This document shows, in pieces, positions 10,690 through 23,440 of a stretch of 64,000 nt of DNA. The stretch is taken from contig OX578139.1 in NCBI GenBank assembly GCA_951213105.1, positions 68,109,134 through 68,173,133 of the forward strand, written 5' to 3'. Below the pieces are notes generated by a model that worked only from the letters and a program-made list of their open reading frames with translations, did not search any database and was not told the origin of the DNA. The DNA comes from Amaurobius ferox. Taxonomy: Eukaryota > Arthropoda > Arachnida > Araneae > Amaurobiidae. The position numbers were made by a program, and so were the translations under genes. Position 1 is the first letter of the stretch. Each line of letters begins with the position of its first letter.

Positions 10690-12815
10690 AATAGTAATGT
10701 GCAATCTTTTGAGATGCGTCAATACGATGTATTGATATATATATATAGATCGTTTAATGGCATAATAATACTACACCAATACAGCTCCACATTCTATCGA
10801 TACTGTGTCGTATCAACGTCGTGATTTTTCTGATCTAGATAATACAATTTTCTGAATCATGTATTGTTGGAATACACAGATATTAAATTAGAAAAAAATG
10901 TAATACTTTTATTTTAGCACACTATAATAAAATGTTATGAAATATAATTATGGCATAATTCGAGAGCATGATTATTATTAAAGATTAATGAGACGGATAC
11001 AGTATAATCAAGTTTATCAAACGTAAAATTCTTAATCTAGAAATGTAATAAGTTATAAATGTAAAAGTTAATATATAACAATATAATTCATATTCGCTGA
11101 AATTTATAAAATCTCTCAATCAACTTGGGAAAAAATATCTGTATTTAATCGAGGTAATTTGAACGTAATATTTAGGTTTTGTTTCATTTTTGGAAATATA
11201 AACTATATTTTGAACACGTTTTAAAGATTTTAAAAATCTTTCTTTGGTAAAAATATATTTTATTCTACTACTTCTGTCATTACAACAAAATCATTATTTT
11301 TAATTTTCTAAAATTAAAACAAAAAGACTTAGTGGATCCCCAGGTGTCTAATTAAAGCGCAAATAATGAAAGTTGAATTTAGTACAATTTCGAATGAAAG
11401 AAGAAGATAAAAATAATGAAAGATACGATAATTTTTTGTTACTCCTGCTTCTGAGGTATGTCCAATGATTCCCATTAAGCTGGCCGTGTTTTGCTAGTTA
11501 TACTACTCTATTATTTTATGGTTTACAGCTTTGTAATTGATTTTCCTCGCATATCCTGTTTTGTTGTCGAGTTTGTTATCCTAACTTTTTAAATTCTCCA
11601 CTAGGGGCGCTGCAATCACTTTTATTCTATCGCTCATGGTTACTTTGCTATTGAGATACTAAACGCGAGCTTTCATGGACCTTTTCTTATAAAGTTATTG
11701 AAGTGCTTAAAGACATCTCTAAGAATCTTGAATTTGATTTATACACGTATATTTTCCATATGTTATTTTTGGGGAATAAAATGAATGAAATGCTTTTCAA
11801 CGAATAAAAATAACTGAAACAAGCTTTTTCGCCATATGAAAGCTATTTTCATTAGTTATGCATAAATTATTAGTTAATGAGTGTGGGTCTTTTATGTCTG
11901 CGAAAGCGTTCATCAAAATCTATAAGTCAACGCATCGGATAAAAAAAAATCATCCTCCAAGAAAATAATAAACTTAAGTGAATGTTGTATGAAGAAACTG
12001 TGTGTTAACGACTGCGCGCGCACACACACACAAACATATACACACATATTTCTTTATTATGTCAGATAAATATATTGCACGAAAATTGCTCTAAAGCGTG
12101 TAAACAGCTTCTGTATTTACTCTCGAAAATTATCTATCCCATTTTAGTGAAATTTGGCATTTAGATAGTGAATCGAAAAGGTGTATTTATTATTCAAAAT
12201 GAGCCTTAAAATAGATACACATTCTTAACTACATCGAGCGAGAATTTCTATAGATAAATTATGCAGAAACATACGAAAGCACTTTAATAATGAAAGAGTA
12301 ACGCTTTGATTTTTAAAAGCGGAGATACGGCCATTTTCATGTTTTCAAAGGTGTATATCAAAACACATAAAGCAGATCTAAGCGTACACAATTAATGCGT
12401 TTCTATATTATTAATGATCAACTCCGTAACAGAGTAGGGTATAATCCCAAAGAACTCTGTCGTGAATGATGTATTAGAGGAAAAGCCGCATGCTAAAAAA
12501 AAAAAAAAACCTGTTATAAATTATTGTTTACATATTCTTATGTTTTATAGTTTTATAGAAGGCATATGGTAGGTATTAAAATCATTTTCAGACACTTTCA
12601 AGCTATTGTTTTCTTTATATATTTTTTCAAGCTGCAAGTTTTCTTTATAAAGATGGGAAAACTTGATTTAAAGTGTTTTATAACTTTTATTTTTGCATAT
12701 AGTACAGAATGATCATATTAAAATTACACTTATTCAAAGTTTTGGTACAGTTATTTAATTGCTATTAAAACTTGGTCGAACTGTCTGTCAGAAGAGACTG
12801 TACCGATTGTAATAC
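10690..12815. other. Intergenic AT-rich region
   Basis: About 2.1 kb with no recognised gene. A short CG/CA-rich tract lies at about 12015-12035 and an A13 run near 12497. Everything else is ordinary AT-rich sequence to my eye. Confidence 0.5.
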
Positions 12816-12821
12816 TCGTAA

Positions 12822-12825
<4 letters not shown>

Positions 12826-12860
<35 letters not shown>
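12826..12860. repeat. (TA)n microsatellite
   Basis: About 17 uninterrupted TA units. Confidence 0.95.
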
Positions 12861-12862
<2 letters not shown>

Positions 12863-13019
12863 GGGTATCCCCTAAACATTGATCTCGGCTTTTATTCCTT
12901 AAATATTGATCTTAGACATATATAATAAATCTCAAATTTGCGTAAAAAAAGGCACAGAATTTTATGAAACCGATAAACATTTTCAGGGGATTAAATTTGA
13001 AGAAATACAAAATTTAAAT

Positions 13020-13200
13020 TTGCATACGGTCCTCGTACAAAAACATTTCCAAAACATTTCCAAATTAGTGTATGGGGCATATTAAAATATGCCCCATACA
13101 CTAATAAGGTTATGTACAAAACTTAAGCATTTTATGATAAAAAATCCCAGAGATATGTTTAAACAAATTTGGTGAGGGATTAATCACAAATGAAAATGTA
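13020..13200 (+). repeat. Unclassified repeat unit X, inverted partner at 13.5 kb
   Basis: Contains GTACAAAAACAT, a perfect hairpin at 13065-13104, then AATAAGGTTATGTACAAAA and ATAAAAAATCCCAGAGATATG. A diverged copy in inverted orientation lies at about 13500-13640. Confidence 0.65.
13065..13104. repeat. Perfect 19-bp-arm palindrome
   Basis: TTAGTGTATGGGGCATATT is followed by AA and its exact reverse complement. The inverted partner unit lacks the same extended arm (it reads AATGTGTCCTATACGTTAATAA in its sense), so this palindrome is specific to this copy. Confidence 0.85.
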
Positions 13201-13499
13201 AATGTGTACAGCAAGAGTGCAAACGGCGCAACGAAGAAACGCATCATAGGTAAATAATATCTGCCTCTTATCTTTAATGGATCTTTAGCATGGATGGAAA
13301 ACATTTTGAACAAGCTTTTTAATCTTTGTTTTGAACAAGCTTTGTAAATTAATTATTTCTACACAGTGTAAATACTTTTGTACCAATAAATAGCAAAATT
13401 ATTATTTATTTATGTAATCATTGTTTTCTTTCGTAATTTGGGTATGACCCCCGAAACGCGATTTGCCGACATAATTTTTCCCCTCTCAGACCCCATGTC

Positions 13500-13640
13500 G
13501 ATGCACCGAAAAGTGATTTATATCAGCATTTTTGTCTTTTCATATCTCTGAGATTTTTTATAACAAAATGCTGAAATTTCGTACATCACCTTATTAACGT
13601 ATAGGACACATTTTACTCATTGAATATGTTTTTGTACGGG
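13500..13640 (-). repeat. Unclassified repeat unit X, minus-strand copy
   Basis: The reverse complement shares GTACAAAAACAT, AATAAGGTGATGTACG, AGCATTTTGTTATAAAAAATC and CAGAGATATG with the unit at 13020-13200, in the same order. A G7 run ends it at about 13638, just before the long TA tract. Confidence 0.65.
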
Positions 13641-13654
13641 GGGGGCGTATAAAA

Positions 13655-14560
<906 letters not shown>

Positions 14561-14609
14561 TAGTGTTTGGTACCCTCATGCTGCCTTGCGCAAAAGTTAC
14601 TAAAACATT

Positions 14610-14652
14610 TTTTTTTTTTTTTTTTTTTTTCCGATTTTTCCATTTCTATATA

Positions 14653-14727
<75 letters not shown>
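14610..14727. repeat. T-run and (TA)n microsatellite
   Basis: A T21-type run near 14610-14630 and a TA tract at about 14664-14727, on the outer side of the right palindrome arm. Confidence 0.95.
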
Positions 14728-14729
<2 letters not shown>

Positions 14730-14814
14730 AGAGAGATACTCTTATGAGACTTGAAACTTCTATTTATTTTGCAAATTTTGCAGAGAAATATTTGGAAATT
14801 CCTTGTCGTTAGAC

Positions 14815-15295
14815 AAATGACTACAATTACAGCATGTTACCCTACATTCTACAGGACTTGAAATAATCTTTCGATTGCTACCCAGTTTGATAACGCACCC
14901 CTCTGGGAGCTAATGACGTTACAAACACAAAAAATGAATTGGGGCTATTGAGCCACAAATTGTTCCATTTATGCATAATTATATCATGTACTTTCCTATG
15001 ATTCAATGTTGAGAATTTATAAAATTTCGAATAAGTTTCCGTTCGAATTTCAAAAAATTATTTGTAGTTATATATTTTTCGTTGACAAAGCCGGATATAA
15101 AATATCTTGAAAATCCTTAAATATTTGTGGCAAGGACATATGTACTTGACCACAGACAGACGGACACAGATCACTCTAAAAATAGTCAAAATGTGTTCAG
15201 GATGTCAAAAACGTATATAGACATTTAAATCTGGAAACCGAAAATTTTAATGAAAACAGTGCTTTCTGTATACTGTATATTATAATATGAGAAAT
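14815..15295 (-). mobile_element. Family C element (relative of A and B)
   Basis: Shares blocks with the copy at 24.2-25.75 kb: CAGCATGTTACCC, AATCTTTCGATTG, ACGTTACAAAC, GGATATAAAATATC, ACAGACGG-CACAGATCACTC, and an end like CTTTCTGTATACTGTATATT-TATGAG. That end resembles the terminal hairpins of families A and B in minus orientation. No coding potential. The left boundary is uncertain. Confidence 0.6.
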
Positions 15296-15937
15296 TAAAA
15301 ATGTAATAAATTATTTTTCACAATTTCTTCATATCAGGCAGTAAGCTGATAGATGTAAAAAAAAAACACATTGATATAATTTTTTGTCTGAAATGATAGT
15401 AAAGTTTTAATTTCTCTATGTATGCAATTTAGCCTGCAGACCATTTTTTAATTCATTTTTAGATGTTAACATAATTTTTATATTCCGAAAAATGCATATG
15501 GTAAATGCATACATAAATGATTATGTAAGAGTTTAAACTTTGAAATATGTTTATGCAAAACTTTAAATAAATTATTATACTACGGTAATAGTTTATTCAG
15601 TAATGATCCAAAACTATTCTGTGGTAATAGTTTATTCGGGAATAATATTGTGTGAGTGCAATGAATGTACCTAATGTAGCTCGAAAATTATTAGAGGCAT
15701 TTTTATAACATTTGTATTTAGGTGAATTTAGCATTGCCATACCCTGAAATGATCTTATATGACCCTGAAAATTAAATACTAATCAATTGATTGACGAAGA
15801 TTAATTAATAACGATTTATTGACATCACTTATAAATATGTAATTATAATGAAGATTTACATATTTGATGTAATTGTAACGGTTTATTCATTTTATATGCC
15901 ACTATTCAATATAGAAGTGACAGAAGCCGAAACAGGC
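15296..15937. other. Intergenic AT-rich region
   Basis: No gene or repeat recognised. The phrase AATAGTTTATTC occurs twice near 15586 and 15622. Confidence 0.5.
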
Positions 15938-16215
15938 CAATGGTTAAAGCGGTGGGACCGTATACGGTAGACCCAGGTCGACCCCCGAATCTGCCGTAAA
16001 CTATCTGTCTACTTGGAGTATGGACACGTTAAATCTGTCGGTTCGAGAGTCCACCCGAAAAGTGATGAGTTAGGCGAAGGATAGTAGTAGGATCCCTATG
16101 CATGCCACACCCATTAGATCCCGGTCTAAATTCGGTGCCACTACCTCAGCCATCCAAATGTTACCTTACACCTTTGAGTACGTCGGACGGCCTAGATAGG
16201 GAATAAATGGCAGCG
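15938..16215 (+). repeat. Diverged tRNA-derived SINE
   Basis: The body matches the other SINEs here in order: GGCCAATGGTTAAAGCGGTGG as an A-box-like head, AGGATCCCTATGCATG, CCCGGTCTAAATTCGGTG, CATCCAAATGTTACCTTACACC and GTCGGACGGCCTAG. The (AAC)n tail and target duplications are not recognisable, so this is an old copy. Confidence 0.65.
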
Positions 16216-16815
16216 ATATGATATATTTCTGTACCATTAAATTTAGCAATACAAAAGTTGTCAATCTTCTGAAAAAAGTATACGTTGATTACATCAGATT
16301 TTAGATTCCAATTTCACCAATTTTAACTTTCAGATATTCATGGCTCAGCCGGTATAGTTAATCTATCTCCGTATTACTTATCTTCAGATATTGAATGAAG
16401 TGAGAATTATTTCAGAAAACTTTATTAACCTGAAATGAAAAATGTATCAGAGAAGAAAAAGCTGCACAAGCCAAAGAAAAAAAAACTATGATAAATTGCT
16501 ATTTCCAACTTTTAATGCACTGCTGTCCGAAAGTTAAACATAATATCTATACGTAAGAATATTTTGCGAAAGAAAAATCGGAATGGAACGACATTTGGCA
16601 TGCGTGTGTAATAAAGTAACGCAAGTATAACCACTGAAGTAAGAATAAAAAATAATTTTGTGCACGAGATGTGCACTAAGAAAATGATGCTAAAACGTGA
16701 TTTTCTTTTTTCGTAGAAAAAAACTGAAACGACGCTGGTCCATAAGCATTAATAAAAAAACTTTTCATGCTTTGTAGCTACGTAAGTCTCACATGGATTT
16801 TCTGTGCTTTCTATG
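16216..16815. other. Intergenic region
   Basis: AT-rich, no recognised gene or repeat. Confidence 0.45.
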
Positions 16816-16819
16816 ATAT

Positions 16820-17420
16820 TTTCCATTAGCTGTGTATACAAAAATCTCGCTTCTGAAGTAGAACTGATTTCAGCTCCAGAATGGTCCCTGGTGGGAGCTG
16901 ATTGGATAAAATCCATATCCCTAGCGTTTCTCAGGATTGCTTAGTAGGATTCATATCCATAGACTTCGATGGTCATTGCATTCGTTGGATGTCTTTACTT
17001 TGAAGAAAATCATCGACCATCTGAGAATGATATTGCGCTGGTTATCGTTTATGAATAGAAATTGCGCACCTATGGCACCTCAAAAAAGCCGAACAGGAGG
17101 TTTCAGTGTCTCTTATCTGTAACTCTTACCAGTAACAGAATCTAGAGCTCTGTGCGCTCGTTCAGTGCCATGCCTGCCCACATCTAAGACTTCACCAAAT
17201 CCAAAGTGGTCACTTTCCATAACGTTAAGGGCATGGTAACGTGTTCTTCGTTCTCTCCATTTAGTATTGGGATGAAAATCAATCTGGAAAGTGAATCTGG
17301 GTATTGAAGATACACATTGAAGCAAGCACACTGCCATACTGATTCTCAGTTCTGTTTCGATGTTCCTAGCTCCACAGTAAAAGTGCACGCTTATGTGCAA
17401 AGATGAGTGCACGCTTATGT
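16820..17420 (-). pseudogene. Tc1-like transposase relic
   Basis: Read on the minus strand in shifting frames, this gives the core of a Tc1-family DDE transposase. RFTFQIDFHPN-WRERRTRYH-NVMESDHFGFG lies near 17295-17180, then a WAGIALNERTEL-like block after a +1 shift. A degenerate segment like DNAQYHSQMVDDFLQSKDIQRM follows, then a degenerate PxxSxDxNP-like segment (SKSMDMNP), and a C-terminal LPPGTILELKSVLLQ block near 16890-16850. Family knowledge: Tc1 elements insert at TA and move by cut and paste. Several frameshifts and stops (for example near 17110 and 17045) make it non-functional. Terminal inverted repeats were not found, so the element limits are unknown. Confidence 0.72.
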
Positions 17421-17526
17421 GCAAAGATGACAAATTGTTGGATGTCTGGCATACAGACCAGTTTTTCGGAGATCTTGTGAATAGTTTGTCTGGAAACCTT
17501 TCAGAGTTCACTTCGACGATAAGAGC

Positions 17527-18175
17527 TTTTTTTTTTTTTTTTTTTGCGACCCAGACCGTGCCCCTTACCAACAAAGGGTTTAAAGGGTGGAAAGCACGGC
17601 CGGGAAACGAGCTACCCCAGCAATAGAACAAAAACACCGCGAATAAGTCCGTGTAAAAATATCCTCAGTTTTCCCACATTAAACAGGAAAGAAGAGACCA
17701 GAGAGGCAGAAAAACCAAGAACCAAATAAACAATCCACCACTAAATAAGAAAACAAATATATATGAAACAAATGCCAAAAATGTCTCTCCGGAAGAAAAT
17801 ACAAATCAACAAATTAACAGCCACGTCCAAACGCGAGGAACACAAAAACTTCAACCTAAATAAAAACAAAGCCAACAAATCTCCAAATACTCCGGAAAAA
17901 CCTACATAAACATAAAAATAAACCAATCCTTCCAAACACCTTAATAACACAAGAACAGAAATAACAACTACCAACCCAAAAACAAGCAGATAGACTAAAA
18001 ACGAAAGAAAACCAAGAGGACCAATACCACCTCAAAGCAACAAGAAAAGAAGCGGCACCAACCAAAGGCAAAAACAAACACAAACCCCAAATAAAAGTTT
18101 ACAATCCAGCAGTCAGAATTCACCGAAAATCAAGGAAATACCATAAGCAAACTAGCATGTCCTCCAACTACAAGA
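17527..18175. other. Strand-biased A/C-rich region after a T-run
   Basis: A T21 run at 17527-17546 is followed by a GACCCAGACCGTG segment resembling an antisense SINE tail. Then about 500 bp follow in which the plus strand is strongly enriched in A and C and poor in G and T (17640-18130). Translation gives N/Q/K-rich low-complexity text broken by stops. No protein family recognised. Confidence 0.4.
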
Positions 18176-18182
18176 TAAGATA

Positions 18183-18271
18183 AGAGTTATTAACTAGAGT
18201 TATAGTTATTGATAGTTAACTAACTATAACAACTAACTATAACAATAACTAGAGTTATAGTTATTGATAAG
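18183..18271. repeat. Short direct and inverted repeats of a TAACTATAAC motif
   Basis: ACTAGAGTTATAGTTATTGA occurs at about 18194 and 18250. Between the copies the motif occurs in inverted form (AACTAACTATAAC twice), so the block can fold on itself. Confidence 0.7.
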
Positions 18272-18285
18272 AGCTTGCAATTTCA

Positions 18286-18620
18286 TTCCAGAAGCTCAAC
18301 GATAGAGCGTCGGCTGCCAGTTTGGAGATCCAGGATTCAATTTCCGGTTCATGCAGCGATGGCCAGATCGAAGATAGGGTTCGACTCCTGGTTGGGATTG
18401 TAAAGTTCTTTACAACCGGCTATATTTGTCTGGTTGTTTCTGTGGTGTCTGTTGGCTCTCCAGACAGTTGCCTTGCAGATATCATCCTTTTACGTTGGGC
18501 AGTTGGTGCCAGATACCGATGTTATAGACACGTTATAACTATTGGACTGCCCTGTACTGGCTGTCGTTTAACATCGCTAGCGTTTTGATACCTTTTCAGC
18601 AATATGAAAATTACGCATCG
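18286..18620 (+). repeat. tRNA-like SINE of another subfamily
   Basis: The head GAAGCTCAACGATAGAGCG resembles a tRNA A-box region. GGATTCAATTTCC (near 18331) and GGGTTCGACTCC (near 18377) resemble B boxes. The body to about 18620 is GC-richer than its flanks. No target duplication found; tRNA origin is inferred from the boxes only. Confidence 0.5.
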
Positions 18621-18624
18621 TGAC

Positions 18625-19530
18625 ACGTTTGGTCCTCTTGAAACCCTTGTCTGTAACTGTCTCAATTCCTCATTCCGGTTATTCTAACATCAAAAAAGTC
18701 AACTTGCCGTCTTTGTACCAGAAGGTATTCTTTGATCAACAATAACAATCCCACTTTCTACGGCTGTTTAAGAATAAGACAATTGGAATTGCAAGAATAA
18801 GACAACTGGGATTACAAGAATAAGAGAACTGGAATAAGATGTGCACGATATTGTCAGCTGTATTTATTCCGTTGCGATATGGGCATCTACCGACAACCGA
18901 TAAAAATTGCATGTGTACAGAGATTGGTTTAGGTTAGTGAATAATTTTCATGCAAATTTCTGATTTTCTGTTTACGTTAACCCATTATTTTGTACGTTTC
19001 ACAAATTATGCTAAACTTTTGAGCACCAGTGTTCAAAAGTTTAGTGTATCAAAAGCTCAAAGTACTGCGTATCAGTGCACTTAATACGCAGTACAAATAG
19101 CTTTCATGAAAACATTTTAATATGTTCAAGGCTTCCATATAGAAAATAACATATAAACATTTAATTTTCCGTCTTTTAGGGGATGAACTTGAATTATGTA
19201 TGAAAAAAAAATGGAAAAAGGAAATCTGTAACATTTCAAGCACAAAGAAATTTCCATTAGAAAGAATTCGCTCATTTGATAATAGTGAATATATTGGATT
19301 TTTCCATTATAGATTTAAATTACTCCATTATAGTTTAAATTTTTCCATTATAGATTAATATATCCCGAAAAGCTGGTGTTAATGTTTTGAAAATAATAAC
19401 TTTTTATTACTAAATATTTTATGTTATATTACTAACATACTTTGCTTTATTAAAATTTGACGTTATTTATTTACATAACATATAATATTGCATATATAAT
19501 ATGGTTATTTTTTGAAGATTTCGCCAATTT
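18625..19530. other. Intergenic region
   Basis: No recognised gene. Small direct repeats (AAGAATAAGACAACTGG type, 18771-18835) and a CATTATAG(T/A)TTAAAT repeat (19306-19350) are seen. Confidence 0.45.
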
Positions 19531-19533
19531 TTA

Positions 19534-20177
19534 CCTTCTCTACAATACATGATATTGTATAGTCAAAGTATTGGAATCGTGTCAAATATCGCAACTCGGG
19601 TTTTCGACGAATCTACACGTTTTGAGTACTCTAGAACACGAGAAAACTATTTTTAGCGGGACTTTTGTTTCTGTGTGTCTGTCCGTCTGTGCAATAAATC
19701 TATCCACTCCAGTTGAAGAGCTAATTGATCCAATTGTTCAAAACTTGGTAGATAAGCCATTTGTAGGATACTCTGGTGCTAATTAGATTTTGGTACGATT
19801 CGGAAAGAAAGAACCTGTCATTTTGTGAAATGACCCTCAAAAATCTTATTTCTTCTCTAGCTAAAAAGTTAAATGTCCAAATTTCGCAAAATTTGTGTCT
19901 TGTCAGTTACCCTGTTGATAATTATATTTTGGTATCATTAGGAAAGAAGACATGTTCCTGTTTTTTGCGAAATGACCCGTTAAAATTACCAAATTCTAAA
20001 ATTCAAGACCACGTACGCTCAAGGGTATCAAGTAAATGCTTATTACTTTCCTCATATATATAGTATAATGTATAAGGAAAGTATTGTGACGGGGTCGAAA
20101 ATTCGAATTCGAGTTTTCGACGGGAGAGCAGGTTTCCAGCATCCCTGATCACGAATCGAATATTTTGAGGTGATGTC

Positions 20178-20251
<74 letters not shown>

Positions 20252-21230
20252 AAAGTATGTGTGTTTGTCAGTGAGTCTGTAGAGACGATATCTCACGAAC
20301 GAATGGAGCGATTCGAATGAAATTTGGTACAAAAATTGCAATACGTGAATACTAGAAGTCTATTGCTTTTAAACACAATCGAATAATCAGAATCCCCCTA
20401 AATTTTCGAACGAAATTTTGACAAATCATCAAAAAATCAAGACCTTTAATAAAGTCATACAAATAGACATTTCTTATGTAATTTTTCCTTAGAAAATGAT
20501 TGATATACACTTTAGAATGCTAGCATGAACCGTTCTCGAGATATTGAAAATTTTTAAAATAAATTTATCAAAAAATCCCATAAATTTAAGAAAAATATTA
20601 ACTGTTGAGAAACATGTTGAAAAAATTGTTGAGAAAAATTCACTTTTCATAAGTAATATCATGCGATAAATTTGGGGAAATTATTCCCGTGGATCTAGCT
20701 TGTTTTATTTATGAGAAAATATACTTTGAGTAAAACTTTTGTATTTGAACGCCAATAGTCATTTGTCTGCTATTAGAATAATTTATATCTCCATCCATAA
20801 CGCTTGGCGAGCTTTTGGCGACGAATTTGGAAGAATGTCGCCAATTTGGCGACTTTTTATATGTTGCCAAATTAACGAAAATTTCGCCAAATGGATAAAA
20901 ATGACGCTAAATCAATGAAAATGACGACTAATTGACGAAAATTCAATTACCTTGAAAAGAATATAAGTATCTACTATAAAAATAACCTATTTTTTTATGT
21001 AAAAGTAGCAAATTCATTGCATTATATAAAGAAAGTCATGTGCTGCCTACATTAGATTTTTTTATACTTAATTTTTAGAGATGAAATAAAAAACTGTTGG
21101 CCACACAAATCTAGGACTAACTGTTCTCGAGAGTTTTTTTTTTTTTTGTATTATTGCTACATTGCCTTTAAAAATATGTTTAGTCGTCAAAAGTAAACAA
21201 AAATTTAAATAAAGCTGCAAATTCAGTGTT
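19534..21230 (-). mobile_element. Family B element interrupted by a family A copy
   Basis: Begins after TTA (19531-19533) with a hairpin-like end CTTCTCTACAATACATG. It then has GGGTTTTCGACGAATCTACACG, a CTGTGTGTCTGTCCGTCTGTG tract, AAAACTTGGTAGATAAG and ATTTTGGTACGATTCGGAAAG, matching the copy at 40494-41246. The B text breaks at TAAATGCTTA near 20043, where a full A copy sits, and resumes near 21065 (AGGACTAACTGTTCTCGAGA). The right end is lost. Non-coding. Confidence 0.7.
20046..21061 (-). mobile_element. Family A element nested in family B
   Basis: Complete A copy flanked by TTA (20043-20045, 21062-21064). It has a long (TG)n tract (about 20178-20248) and the TTGGCGA cluster (20800-20890). 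A short local duplication around TGTTGAAAAAATTG occurs near 20605-20640. It interrupts a B element, so A moved after B was already in place. Confidence 0.82.
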
Positions 21231-21284
21231 GTTTCATATAATTTACCGTGTTATTCTGTGCAATGAAACTCAATTTAAAGAATT

Positions 21285-22262
21285 ATAAAAAAGCAAGATC
21301 AACCATGCATAAAAAATTGATTATGAAACACTTTATAGCTGAAATGCAATTTTATTTAAACATCTCTAAAATGTGATACATTCTGGGGTGATATATTTTA
21401 CATTAACACAGTACTACAAAACATTTTTAATTTTTAAAACTTAAAACTTCATCGACAAAAAATGAACTTCATCGAAATGTTTTCATCGAAATATAAATCG
21501 TCTGGCTCTCTATGTAAAAGCAGTGACTGTTTCATTCATACAGTTTTATTCCAGACTCAAGAGCGAAATGATTTTGCGTGAAAAAAATTCAGCAATTCTT
21601 ATACAAATCATCTTACAATCGCTTGTTTACATTCTGCATCCATTAAAATTAGGCTTTGTTGTAGAAATTGTCAAAGTCTCATGATAATTTAAACTCACAT
21701 ATTATAATTGCGTTGGCACAGAATATAGATGCACAGAAAATAAGCAAAAGTAAAGCGGTTTTAGGACGGATGCAACATTAATATAAATTTAAAGGAACTT
21801 TAAAAAACATGATTTTTACATCGGGAAAAACGATGGATGCCATATTTTATTTTGAAGTGGGTCAGCTGATTTCTTCATATTATGGGTGTAATTATTATTT
21901 TAATTTCATTTAAAAAACTACCAAACATTCTTTACTAAAATTTTTTTTATAAATTTTACGGGATAATTCAAGTATTTCCTAAAATTTTCGAAGCAATTTG
22001 TGAATCATAGCTTAAATAATGTTTGAAAAACTAGGTCTCATAGAGTTCAATGTATTCCACTTTTCAATCCGGGTTCAATCCAAAACTAATTGGGTGATAT
22101 TATTCATTTACGTCCCCATAAGTCCCATCAACCATCTCAACAACATATTTAAATTTCATTTTGATAAAGTCATTTTCACAGCAGTTATCGTGCGAGTGGA
22201 CAGACAGACAGAATGAACAAAGTCATAAACACTTTTCAATTATATTGTGAAGTGTTAAACTG
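21285..22262 (+). mobile_element. Family D element
   Basis: The left end carries a hairpin-prone AAGATCAACCATGC block. The middle shares ACATCTCTAAAATG, CATCGAAATATAAATCG, GATGCCATATTTTATTTTGAAG and AAAATTTTCGAAGCAATTTG with the copies at 31.2 and 55.7 kb. The right end has the ACAGACAGACAGAATGAAC tract and closes with AACACTTTTCAA-TGAAGTGTT, a terminal inverted pair. Non-coding; superfamily unknown; no target duplication established. Confidence 0.7.
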
Positions 22263-22376
22263 AAAAGAAGACACTTGCTGAGTCATATTATCCGGAAACC
22301 TGAAGTACCTCGGTACCGAATTTCTGCGATGACCGCAGCTTCGATTTTCTGCTACCGACGACACAAGCATATACAC

Positions 22377-22667
22377 GGGCCGTGGTAGCCCAATGATTAG
22401 CGCGCTGTAATTGCACTCGGTAGTCCCGGTTTCGATTCCCTCGGCTGCCAAAACTGCCGCCGTGTTCACGCGGGCGCACGATCACGTTAAACATGTGGGT
22501 CTGTAAGTCCTCCCGAGAGGTTGGTGGTAGGGAGAAGGAGGGTACAGTCCCTATGGATGTCCCCCTCACTGGGTTCCGGTCTAATTTGGGTGGCTCTACC
22601 GGCCGTCCAAGCAGTTACCTTACACATTTCTGGTAGGTCGGACGGTCTGGGTCTCAACAACAACACA
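22377..22667 (+). repeat. Full-length tRNA-derived SINE
   Basis: The head GGTAGCCCAATGATTAGCGC is A-box-like and GGTTTCGATTCCC is a B box, spaced as in a tRNA. The conserved body has GATCACGTTAAACATGTGGG, TCCCGAGAGGTTGGTGG, GTCCCTATGGATG, CTGGGTTCCGGTCTAA, CGGCCGTCCAAGCAGTTACC and GGTCGGACGGTCTGGGTCTC, then an (AAC)n tail. Flanking direct repeats CATATACAC at 22368-22376 and 22668-22676 fit a target-site duplication. It would be transcribed by RNA polymerase III and mobilised by a LINE partner (family knowledge). Confidence 0.88.
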
Positions 22668-22676
22668 CATATACAC

Positions 22677-23087
22677 ATGTTTGATTCTGTAAAATAATTC
22701 ACCTTTGAAAGCGAGAGCGGGGCGCGGTCTAACATAGTCTGGTCTTTACCGCGCTATATTGCGATCATTGTATAGAATTACACATAAATTTAGAAACTTG
22801 GAAATAATAGATCACATGCGTGCCCACTGGATAGAAAATAAATGCAACATATATTGTGCTAATGCTATTGTGCTAAATATAATTCTAAATATTGTGCTGA
22901 ATATTATACCATGTCTATGTGAGGGATTTTTGTAATTATACACTATTTTAGAAAATTTTCAATATGTAACTCAATGGCGCTAGATTCCATAGATTTTATT
23001 AAAGTACTTTTAAAATTCGTCACGTGACAAACGCGGCGACAAAAATGTATATTAAAAAAAAGCAATCAAAGGCAAAACTGTAATTTT
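22677..23087. other. Intergenic region
   Basis: No gene recognised. ATTGTGCTAAATAT-type short repeats occur near 22853-22905. Confidence 0.45.
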
Positions 23088-23089
23088 TA

Positions 23090-23107
23090 AAGTTTCAAAT
23101 TCAATAG

Positions 23108-23149
<42 letters not shown>

Positions 23150-23223
23150 TAAATATATTTAAATGATGAAATTGTACAAAATAGTACATCACTAGAATAT
23201 ATTTAAGTTTTCAAATTCAATAG

Positions 23224-23286
<63 letters not shown>

Positions 23287-23401
23287 TAAATATATTTAAA
23301 TGATAAAATTGCACATTAAATTTGAATGCAAATGATGAAATTGTACAAAATAGTACATAAAAGTTAGTTCATTTTCAAGGTTTCAAATTCAATAGGATAA
23401 T

Positions 23402-23440
<39 letters not shown>

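Noticed and set aside
17113..17637. 174-codon minus-strand hypothetical protein
   Set aside because: It reads through a T-run (Lys string) and a SINE-like tail into frame-shifted Tc1 transposase text; the real relation is the transposase relic.
22236..22735. Several overlapping minus-strand frames of 77-93 codons
   Set aside because: They are antisense readings of the GC-rich SINE at 22377-22667.
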